Shown: positions 25,876 to 33,209 of the stretch, in pieces
Position numbering within the stretch: the stretch's first letter is position 1
Layout of the letters: each line of letters starts with the position of its first letter
Origin: Leptolyngbyaceae cyanobacterium
GTDB lineage: Bacteria; Cyanobacteriota; Cyanobacteriia; Cyanobacteriales; Aerosakkonemataceae
Assembly: GCA_036703985.1 (NCBI GenBank)
Contig: DATNQN010000067.1
Location: 62,001 to 126,000 of the forward strand
Direction: 5' to 3'
DNA length: 64,000 bases
Notes under the pieces: model-generated
Databases searched by the model: none
The model's input: the letters and a program-made list of their open reading frames with translations, nothing else
Told to the model about the DNA's origin: nothing
Translations under genes and position numbers: made by a program

Positions 25876-28344
25876 CTAGTCATCGGTTAACTTGCGTACT
25901 GGTATCAATCCGGCTGCACCTAACAAACTTTGTCCTTCATTAGTTAATAGTAGTTTGGCAAAAGCTTCTCCTTTTTGAGAATTTTTGGGATAAACTACTA
26001 CCAGGGGAACTACTAAAGGATATCGCTGCGATTGGAAAGCCTCGATATTCGGTTTGTAACTACCTTTATCGCTGCATAAATCCATAGTTTCATAAAGAGG
26101 TTTATTTTTATTTCGATCCGCAGATATTAAGACTGGAACTTCTCGGCTATCGGTTTCTATCGCTAAAGGATATACGGAGCATTGATCGAATACTCGACTC
26201 AACAATCCAAAACCAATACTAACTGTTTTCTTAGTTTCAAAATCTTTTAAAACCTCCCCTAAAATATATCTTTCATCCTGTTTGGCGTTGAGAATTCTTT
26301 GCCGTTCCCGTTCGAGTAATTTGAGCCTCTGATATCTGCTCATCCGTTGGCGATAAAGTTGTTTCGCTTTTTCATTAAATGCCTGTTCTTGCTGTTTCTT
26401 CAAGATTTTTTTATTTAACTCTATTTGGTTTCTAAAACGCGCTACATCCTGTCGATTATTTTGGAGAACCGTTTTTTCAAAGGCTTGTAGCACTTGTGCG
26501 TTATCAATCGGTTTGTAAAGTTTAATTTTTTCTTGAAAATTGGGAGGGGGTTGCCAATTTTTGATTTGGCCATTCCGATATAAATCCCGCAGTTCTGTCA
26601 AGCTAATTTTTCCTTGAAAACTCTTGGGAATAGTGGCATCTCTCCCGCTGTCGCTAAAAGCCACGAATGCTACTAATCCGTCATAAGCGACGATAGTTTG
26701 CTTCAATTCTCCTGGCAAATTGTCGATAAACTTAGTAAGAGCAAACTCTGCTCTGTCAGCGCGAATATCTCCTATTACATTATTACCCGTCGCACTAAAT
26801 TTGTAATTTTTTAACCTGGGTTCGCGATTTTTTAATTCTTGTTCTAAGGTTAAGTCATCAGCAAAGCGATTATTGAATACGTAACGCCATATCCCGTCTG
26901 CTTCTGTGGTGTAATTGGTATTGCCAGTCGGTACTTTTGGCACTTCAGCCAGGGAATTGATCCCAGAACGAGGTCGAACAATTACTCCGTCTTTTCCGTT
27001 ACTTAGCAATTGCCATGCCATCCAAATCATTTGTCCGATAAAGCCTGCCAGGATCGCTAAAAGTAGTACAATTAATAAAGTTTTCCATAAAGAAGATTTT
27101 TTAGTTGGGGAAATTTGTGCTGGTTCTTTTGTTTCTTCTATTTCTTCTTTAATATGTTGAACGGGAGAAGCTAAAAGTGCTTGACGAGCTTCAAAAGCCG
27201 TGGCAAATGGTTTTTCTATTCCTAATAAATGATAGATGAATCTTTTGAGCGCTACATCTTTGACAATTGGCCATTGTTCTTCTTGTTTGGGGTTGAGATT
27301 TTCCCCTGTATTTTGGTTAATTGTCGTACCTGCCAACAGGTAAAAACTGACATATCCCAGGTCAACTAAATCTTTTTCTACGGAATGATGAACTATTTTA
27401 GAGTTGGGTGGCTTAAATAAATCTTCCCATAAAGCTAAGTCGCCTACATAGATGAAAAATTGCGGGTCATCGATGTTGGTGGATGGCTGATTTTCGACAA
27501 TTACTAAACTATCTAAACTGAGATTGCCATGCGGTAAAGATGACTGGATTTCTTCGTTGGCAAAGCGCAATTTTTGATTGTGCAGAAACCAAAGAGTTTG
27601 TAAAATTTGATACAATACTTGGCGTACCTGCTTGCCGGTCATGGGGCCATTTTCAGCCAAGTATTCTCGCAAGGTTAAGCCGGTGGCAAAACTTTGTTCT
27701 AAAATGAGATAGCAGCGCTTCTCGCTAGCATTAGTTGGTGCGATCGCATCCCAAGGACTAATCAAGCGAAAATCCTGTCCCCCCCCATTTTTTAAGTTAA
27801 TGTTGGAAACGCGATCGAATTTTTCTTTTCGTTCTCTAGACTCTTTTTGATTAAAATCTTTATCCGGTAACAAATATTCTTTAATTAAAATCTGCTTATT
27901 GTTCAAAACGTGGAAACCTTCGTACAAACGCACCCTTTCCCCATCTTTTAACAAATCTCCCACTCGATACCTTCCCCTTCTTCCCCCTCTGATTTCATGA
28001 TTTTTTGGTAAGTGAGGAATCACCTCGGCGGTGCGGGATTGTCTTTTGGCTAACCTTTCTACCACAGCTATATTCACTGCCGTAGCGGTATCTTTAATAT
28101 TACTGCTTGCTACGTAGTTATTTAATTGCCTGCCATTATTTGTAGTAACTTTGCTTTCTTTATATTGTTGATTTTCTGGTAATTTATCTTGACGCTCTTT
28201 TTCACCAGGAAGCTCTACTTTTTCATATTCGTCTTGCAGGCGACGCATTCCAATTCTAGAAACGGTTTGTAAGGGATAGCGAATAAAATTTTCAACCTCC
28301 CTCACCTGCATTCTCACTGTATTTACCAAATTAGATAGCTTCAC
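25876..28344 (-). CDS. Pseudokinase - transmembrane - phosphate-binding-like protein in the CIS operon
   Basis: 822 residues, GTG start at 28344 with GGGGAG seven bases upstream. Residues about 125-400 follow a Ser/Thr kinase fold (RYRVGDLLKDGERVRLYEG, ILIKEYLLP), but the catalytic loop reads HGNLSLDSLV instead of HRDLKPxN and the DFG position reads GDLA, so it is probably inactive. One membrane helix lies at about 415-445 (LLIVLLLAILAGFIGQMIWM). Residues 470-822 resemble a PstS-type periplasmic binding protein, with a coiled insert (LLERERQRILNAKQ) and YPLAIETDSR. The layout suggests a cytoplasmic scaffold joined to a lumenal or periplasmic sensor. It is placed among structural CIS genes, which suggests membrane anchoring of the particle. 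Confidence 0.8.
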   Translation of the reverse strand: MKLSNLVNTVRMQVREVENFIRYPLQTVSRIGMRRLQDEYEKVELPGEKERQDKLPENQQYKESKVTTNNGRQLNNYVASSNIKDTATAVNIAVVERLAKRQSRTAEVIPHLPKNHEIRGGRRGRYRVGDLLKDGERVRLYEGFHVLNNKQILIKEYLLPDKDFNQKESRERKEKFDRVSNINLKNGGGQDFRLISPWDAIAPTNASEKRCYLILEQSFATGLTLREYLAENGPMTGKQVRQVLYQILQTLWFLHNQKLRFANEEIQSSLPHGNLSLDSLVIVENQPSTNIDDPQFFIYVGDLALWEDLFKPPNSKIVHHSVEKDLVDLGYVSFYLLAGTTINQNTGENLNPKQEEQWPIVKDVALKRFIYHLLGIEKPFATAFEARQALLASPVQHIKEEIEETKEPAQISPTKKSSLWKTLLIVLLLAILAGFIGQMIWMAWQLLSNGKDGVIVRPRSGINSLAEVPKVPTGNTNYTTEADGIWRYVFNNRFADDLTLEQELKNREPRLKNYKFSATGNNVIGDIRADRAEFALTKFIDNLPGELKQTIVAYDGLVAFVAFSDSGRDATIPKSFQGKISLTELRDLYRNGQIKNWQPPPNFQEKIKLYKPIDNAQVLQAFEKTVLQNNRQDVARFRNQIELNKKILKKQQEQAFNEKAKQLYRQRMSRYQRLKLLERERQRILNAKQDERYILGEVLKDFETKKTVSIGFGLLSRVFDQCSVYPLAIETDSREVPVLISADRNKNKPLYETMDLCSDKGSYKPNIEAFQSQRYPLVVPLVVVYPKNSQKGEAFAKLLLTNEGQSLLGAAGLIPVRKLTDD

Positions 28345-28418
28345 ATTTTGCTCCCCCGTTAATTTTGATTTTTGCCAAATATTAAGTTATTTTAAATAAT
28401 CTTTTATTCCCCTCTCTA

Positions 28419-28748
28419 TTATATATTTTGTTTTACTTCCTTCGACTCTACATTTTCCTCTTCTAATTCATTAATTTGGCGATAAAACTGATGTAAATAG
28501 TTGAGATCGCAAGCAAAAAGATTTTCAATCACCGCCGGAGTAACTTCATCTAATGCTCCCAGCTTAGTAATCACGCGAGATAAAATAATTACGGTCGAGT
28601 ATGCAGGATTTGACTTCACGCGGGGGTCTCGCAAAGGTACGATTTCATCCATTGCTTTCGCCAATCGCATTATCCCTTTGCGATGCAAATTTCCCTCTGG
28701 GTCGAGATAGCCTTTTGGTAAAGTAAACTCAAATTCAGTTTGAAACAT
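28419..28748 (-). CDS. Tail-assembly-chaperone-like CIS protein
   Basis: 109 residues. FEFTLPKGYLDPEGNLHRKG, then IMRLAKAMDEI, and VIILSRVITKLGALDEVTP with LFACDLNYLHQFYRQIN, is the pattern of the small phage tail assembly proteins found in CIS operons. In phages such proteins coat the tape measure during tube growth. A paralogue with a zinc-ribbon-like tail is at 39422-39802. It lies between tube and pseudokinase genes. The exact role in CIS is not known. Confidence 0.75.
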   Translation of the reverse strand: MFQTEFEFTLPKGYLDPEGNLHRKGIMRLAKAMDEIVPLRDPRVKSNPAYSTVIILSRVITKLGALDEVTPAVIENLFACDLNYLHQFYRQINELEEENVESKEVKQNI

Positions 28749-28799
28749 AAATTATTTTTTTTACAGTTCATCGATACTTTCAATTACCCCAAAACCCAT

Positions 28800-29300
28800 C
28801 TATAACCTTAATTTCTGCCTGACAAAAACTTCCACAGCTACTTCCATTTCTTCAATTTGCAAATCTCCCCCACTAGCATTTAAATCGGAAGCAATATAAC
28901 TAATCGGCCATGCGCCTTGAAATTGAAAAACTGCTTGCGGATTGCCCCCTTGATCGTAAATAGTTAAAGAACCATCTCGACGTTGTTTAGCCCAATTTCC
29001 CTCTTGAACCGCATTAAACCACTGCCACAAAGTATTGGATTTAGTCATTCCCCGCCGCAGAATAATGTTATTAGTTTTCACGTTACCGGGAACTTTCATG
29101 CGGACAACTTGACCGGATTTAGCTTGACCCCAGCGATTAGGAGTTACCTCGCAAACTTCGACGACATCTTGGGTGCGTTTAAACCCTTTGCATTCCATAA
29201 AATAGGCATCGACTGGTTCTTCGCTGCCATCGAGTTTTAATTCGATGTAAAAACGAGAATTGGTGAGAATTTCGGGAAAATTGTTGATTAAATTGGCCAT
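28800..29300 (-). CDS. CIS inner-tube protein (gp19-like), second copy
   Basis: 166 residues. FYIELKLDGSEEPVDAYFME, then VVRMKVPGNVKTNNIILRRG, WQWFNAVQEGNW and IYDQGGNPQAVFQFQGAWP, with the terminal MEVAVEVFVRQ, are typical of tube proteins of contractile systems. GGAGA lies five bases before the ATG. It follows the first tube gene with a 128-base spacer that holds a perfect 14-bp inverted repeat. Paralogous tube genes next to the sheath are normal for extracellular CIS. Confidence 0.9.
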   Translation of the reverse strand: MANLINNFPEILTNSRFYIELKLDGSEEPVDAYFMECKGFKRTQDVVEVCEVTPNRWGQAKSGQVVRMKVPGNVKTNNIILRRGMTKSNTLWQWFNAVQEGNWAKQRRDGSLTIYDQGGNPQAVFQFQGAWPISYIASDLNASGGDLQIEEMEVAVEVFVRQKLRL

Positions 29301-29317
29301 TTTATCTCCTTGATTAG

Positions 29318-29354
29318 GCTAATAGCTAATTAATCAAGCCAATTAGCTATTAGC
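29318..29354 (-). promoter_or_regulatory. Perfect 14-bp inverted repeat between the two tube genes
   Basis: GCTAATAGCTAATT (29318-29331) and AATTAGCTATTAGC (29341-29354) are exact complements around a 9-base loop. On the coding strand the hairpin comes after the first tube gene and ends about ten bases before the GGAGA ribosome site of the second. No T run follows, so it is not a simple terminator. It could protect the tube mRNA 3' end or tune translation of the second tube gene. Confidence 0.6.
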
Positions 29355-29428
29355 TTTCGCATGATTTTTTTACCAATTCACCTTTTGCTGCCTCCTGCCA
29401 AAATAAGAAATCTGACAGAAATTGAGAA

Positions 29429-29902
29429 TTATTGCACCCGCTTAATACCTTCGTGAACTAAGGTAATTGTTTCGTTAGCTACATCGTTCGATCCCGCTTC
29501 CAACTTCGGCCCTTCATACTTAGTCGGGTAAGCATTTTCCAATTCCCAACGCGCTTTCATTTCGCCTCCTTGGTCGTAAACAGTAACGGAAGCGGCTTTG
29601 CGATTCGATGACCAATTGGATTGACCGCCGCTATTTTTGTTGCAATCTTCATACCATTTATAAAGGTCTTTATTAGTAGTTGCGACAACTTTAACGACCA
29701 CGGGAGTAAATTTAACGCGAGTGGGTGCGGCTTGCCGTAAGTTCACGGCTTGTTTGCCGGAACCTAAAACTTTATCGCCGCCGGCGGCTGGGTTTTCTGC
29801 ACTTAATCCGGAAACTTCCAGTATTTGCTTATCGGTAAGACCGTCAGCTTCAAAATAAAATCGACAACTGACTAATAATTCATCTGTTTGCGATACTGCC
29901 AT
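29429..29902 (-). CDS. CIS inner-tube protein (gp19-like), first copy
   Basis: 157 residues. LVSCRFYFEADGLTDKQIL, then EVSGLSAENPA, a tube-type KFTPVVVKVVATTNKDLYKW and VTVYDQGGEMKARWELENAY, ending NETITLVHEGIKRV. This is probably the main tube subunit because it directly follows the sheath gene (71-base gap). AGGAG lies six bases before the ATG. Tube hexamers stack inside the sheath and form the channel that carries cargo. Confidence 0.9.
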   Translation of the reverse strand: MAVSQTDELLVSCRFYFEADGLTDKQILEVSGLSAENPAAGGDKVLGSGKQAVNLRQAAPTRVKFTPVVVKVVATTNKDLYKWYEDCNKNSGGQSNWSSNRKAASVTVYDQGGEMKARWELENAYPTKYEGPKLEAGSNDVANETITLVHEGIKRVQ

Positions 29903-29973
29903 ATTTAAACTCCTGTTGAATTGCTAATTGTTATTTGCTAGCGAGATGTTGCTAACTATTAATTACTGAAAAA

Positions 29974-31629
29974 TTATTCTTCATCCCTACCGCTCCACTG
30001 ACTGATTCGGAAAATCACGAATTCAGCCGGACGTACTGGACAAACACCAACTTCAATATATAACCGACCCAAAACCATTGTTTCGTGGGTATTCAAAGTT
30101 TCGTCGCACTTGACGTAAAATGCTTGTTCCGGCGTGGCACCAAATAATGCTCCTTCTCGCCACAAACGTTCTAAGAAATTGCTAACCGTGCGCCGCACTC
30201 TTGCCCATAAATCTTGGTCGTTTGGTTCAAATACTACCCATTGAGTACCTAGTTCGATCGATTTTTCGATATAACTCATCAAACGACGGACGCTGATATA
30301 ACGCCAATCGGTTTTTTCTGGTTCTACTAACGTTCTCGCTCCCCAAATTTTAATGCCTCGGTTGGGGAATGTCCGAATGCAATTAATGCCTCTGGGGTTT
30401 AATAATTCTTGTTCGCGGAAATTGCAATCGTAAGCTAAACCAATTACTCCTCTAGGAGTTTCGTTGGCGGGAGCTTTGTAAACACCGCGCGTTTCATCGG
30501 TACGCGACCAAACTCCCATCATGTGACCGGAAGGGGGTACTAAAATTGGTTTGCCGGCGTTGCGGGGATTGGGTACTTTAATCCAAGGATAATAAAGTGC
30601 GGCAAACATCGAACGACGGTTGAAGTCGTTATCCAACCAATTCATCACTTGCTGTGGTTTAATGCGATCGGGCGGCGTATCCAAAACCACCATTCGATTG
30701 GGAGGATTCGGTGCGGAATTTTCGCACAAACTAATCATCAATTCCATGATGCCGTGCAGTTGGTCTTCGTCCAACAAACCGGCTTGATATGCCCGCATTA
30801 AATCCGGACAAGCTAGCATGGTAACTTCGTCGATTTCAAATAATCCTTGAATGCCGCTGCGATCGTCTCTTACCCCTTGTACGTATCGTGCTAAATTTTC
30901 TTGAGTGGGTAATTCTGGGGGGGGGCTGACTTCGTATTGCCCATCCTGCGGACGACGCGCTAAAGGTAATCCTTTTTGAGTAAGATCGAGGACGGCAACG
31001 TATTGAGATTCTTGCAGTTTTGTCACTACATAATCTCCTACTTCTGCTTGCACTTCCCGATTCATCGTCAGGTGTTGGTGTCTTTCTAATTCTTGCCCTT
31101 CTCGCTTAATGACGACTGAAAAGAATTCGGCTGGAACTGGTGCGGGTGCGTTGGGGTCTTGCGGTTCCGATTTCGGTTCGGAAGGCTGAATTTCTACCGT
31201 TACCGCGCCTTTATCTGCTTCTTCTGGCTTGAGTACGAATTGCAAAGATTCTCGTTTGCCACCGGTTTTTACCGTCAGCGCCGTAGATTCGGTGGTTGGT
31301 TGAATGGTTTCTTGAGATGGTTTCGGTATTTGCGTACCAATACTCACTACCCAGCAGCGAGCGCCTCCGTTGAGGAACCAACCATTAACGGCAAAAGGTA
31401 GATAAGCATGGAAGTCGGTGAAACCATCGGAATTTTCTTTCGCAAAATATTCTAAATACTGGTTCCAACTGGTAATTAACATCGGTTTGCCGATTTCGGC
31501 GCCGTTGCGAATCGCTTCCGTGAAACCAACAAACCCGGCGATGTTGGTTTGTACGCCTTCTATGGGACGACTACCTCGGTCAATTTCTTCGACGTATACT
31601 CCAGGTGCAAAGTAATCAAGTCTCGCCAT
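29974..31629 (-). CDS. CIS tail sheath protein
   Basis: 551 residues. The N-terminal arm YFAPGVYVEEIDRGSRPIEG, then NIAGFVGFTE, and the C-terminal core with NPRGINCIRTFPNRGIKIWG, TDWRYISVRRL, EPNDQDLWARVRRTVSNFL and the terminal RPAEFVIFRISQW are classic for contractile sheaths. A variable insert of about 100 residues (roughly 110-210, with PSEPKSEPQDPNAPAPVP) would face outward. The sheath contracts to drive tube and spike through a membrane. It is the first gene of the leftward operon; AAGGA lies nine bases before the ATG. Only one sheath gene is seen, where some eCIS have two or three. Confidence 0.95.
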   Translation of the reverse strand: MARLDYFAPGVYVEEIDRGSRPIEGVQTNIAGFVGFTEAIRNGAEIGKPMLITSWNQYLEYFAKENSDGFTDFHAYLPFAVNGWFLNGGARCWVVSIGTQIPKPSQETIQPTTESTALTVKTGGKRESLQFVLKPEEADKGAVTVEIQPSEPKSEPQDPNAPAPVPAEFFSVVIKREGQELERHQHLTMNREVQAEVGDYVVTKLQESQYVAVLDLTQKGLPLARRPQDGQYEVSPPPELPTQENLARYVQGVRDDRSGIQGLFEIDEVTMLACPDLMRAYQAGLLDEDQLHGIMELMISLCENSAPNPPNRMVVLDTPPDRIKPQQVMNWLDNDFNRRSMFAALYYPWIKVPNPRNAGKPILVPPSGHMMGVWSRTDETRGVYKAPANETPRGVIGLAYDCNFREQELLNPRGINCIRTFPNRGIKIWGARTLVEPEKTDWRYISVRRLMSYIEKSIELGTQWVVFEPNDQDLWARVRRTVSNFLERLWREGALFGATPEQAFYVKCDETLNTHETMVLGRLYIEVGVCPVRPAEFVIFRISQWSGRDEE

Positions 31630-31940
31630 ATATGATTTTCCTTATTTGGCAGTTTGGCTCGCGCACAGACGAGTGACTAAAATCCCGATCAGAAGTTCAA
31701 TGTAACGTAAAAATACGTAGATGTCATTAATTTATTAAGTAATTTTATTTAGAAATATCCGCTCTACTTCGGCGATAAATTTTTATTAATTTTATTTTTT
31801 CTGTATAAATACTTAAAAGATAATAATTGATTGGAAATCTAAGGTTTTTCGCAGTGAAAAGCGGCTGGTTAGATATTGAGTTATTACGTATTTGCAACAA
31901 TAAATTGACAATTTTTAATGAAAGCGACCATAACTGAAGC
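31630..31940. promoter_or_regulatory. Divergent spacer between the two CIS transcription units
   Basis: 311 AT-rich bases between the leftward sheath operon and the rightward DUF4255/ATPase genes, with no gene in it. It must hold the promoters of both units. A TTGACA at 31905-31910 is followed at about 18 bases by CATAAC, a poor -10 and very close to the ATG at 31941, so no promoter is called firmly. A leftward 67-residue frame here is not supported. Confidence 0.4.
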
Positions 31941-33209
31941 ATGAGCAATTATTTAGCGATCGCCACTGTCACGGCGACCCTGCAAAGAATATTACAAGCT
32001 GCGATTCAAATTGACCTCCCCGGTGCAAGAGTAACGACGGTTCGCCCGGATGCGTCGGGCAGTGGCACGCCAGAGGTAGGGGTGAATATATACTTGTATC
32101 AAGTTACACCTAATCCGGCTTGGCGCAATGCAGATTTACGTACTCGCCGCCCGAAAGGAGATTTAATCAAGCACGCTCAGGCAGGATTAGACCTTTACTA
32201 CATTCTGACTTTTTATGGCAACGAGGTGGAATTGGAACCGCAACGCCTGCTGGGTAGCACCGTGCGGACTTTAGTAGACTACCCAATTTTGACGCCGGAA
32301 ATCATTCGCACCACTATCAACAATCCGACTTACAGTTTTTTGGCTACTTCTACTCTAGAACAACAGGTAGAACGAGTAACAGTTGTTCCTTCTATGATGA
32401 ATACGGAAGAATTATCGAAGATTTGGTCGGTATTTTTTCAGTGTCCTTACGTGCTATCTTTTGCTTGTCAAGCTAGTGCGGCTTTAATTGACGGACAGAA
32501 AACGAGCAGGCGATCGCTGCCGATACGCAGTACGCAATTTTACAGCAGTCCCCGACAACCGACGATCGAACACGTCGGATCGGAAGCGGGAGCCAATCAA
32601 CCGATCGTGGCTAATAGTAGCTTAATTATTCGCGGTAAACAATTGCGGGGAGAGCATACGCAAGTAAGAATTGGGGAAGTAAAAGTTACACCGCAAGAAG
32701 TAACCGAAAAGGAAATTAAGTTAGATTTAGCAACGCTGGCGATCGCAGAACTCGATAGTTTGCGGGCTGGCATACAGAGTTTGCAAGTGTTACATCCGAT
32801 ACAAAAGCGCCATCAAGCCGAACCCGATCGCGCGATCGGTTCTAACGCAATCCCGTTCGTGTTGAGTCCGACGATCGAGCAAGTAGAAGTTTTGGAGATC
32901 GGTGATGATGGCGATGAGTTATATTCAGCAGAAATACTGATAAAACTAGATTTAACCGTGGGAACAACGCAGCGGGTAATGTTATTTTTGAATGAGCGTT
33001 CGTTTGATAACCCAGCCGCTTATATTTTTACGGCCAAATCTCGGAAAGAGGAGATCGATATCGTTGTATTTGCGATCGTCGATGTCAAAGCCGCAGAATA
33101 TCTAGTGCGAGTGCAGGTAGACGGTGCGGAAAGCCTGCTAGAAGTAGACACGGAATCTACAAGTCCCACATACGAGCAATACATCAGCCCAATGGTGGTG
33201 ATCCCATGA
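31941..33209 (+). CDS. DUF4255 (Afp16/Pvc16-like) CIS tube terminator with C-terminal extension
   Basis: 422 residues. The first 190 match DUF4255: IATVTATLQRILQAAI, VGVNIYLYQVTPNPAWRNAD, LDLYYILTFYG and WSVFFQCPYVLSFACQ. In eCIS this domain caps the tube and ends sheath growth. The remaining 230 residues look beta-rich: two Ig/IPT-like modules with IIRGKQLRG and VRIGEVKVTP. Minimal family members end soon after the first domain. Its stop overlaps the ATPase start by four bases (ATGA), so the two are coupled. Confidence 0.85.
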   Translation: MSNYLAIATVTATLQRILQAAIQIDLPGARVTTVRPDASGSGTPEVGVNIYLYQVTPNPAWRNADLRTRRPKGDLIKHAQAGLDLYYILTFYGNEVELEPQRLLGSTVRTLVDYPILTPEIIRTTINNPTYSFLATSTLEQQVERVTVVPSMMNTEELSKIWSVFFQCPYVLSFACQASAALIDGQKTSRRSLPIRSTQFYSSPRQPTIEHVGSEAGANQPIVANSSLIIRGKQLRGEHTQVRIGEVKVTPQEVTEKEIKLDLATLAIAELDSLRAGIQSLQVLHPIQKRHQAEPDRAIGSNAIPFVLSPTIEQVEVLEIGDDGDELYSAEILIKLDLTVGTTQRVMLFLNERSFDNPAAYIFTAKSRKEEIDIVVFAIVDVKAAEYLVRVQVDGAESLLEVDTESTSPTYEQYISPMVVIP

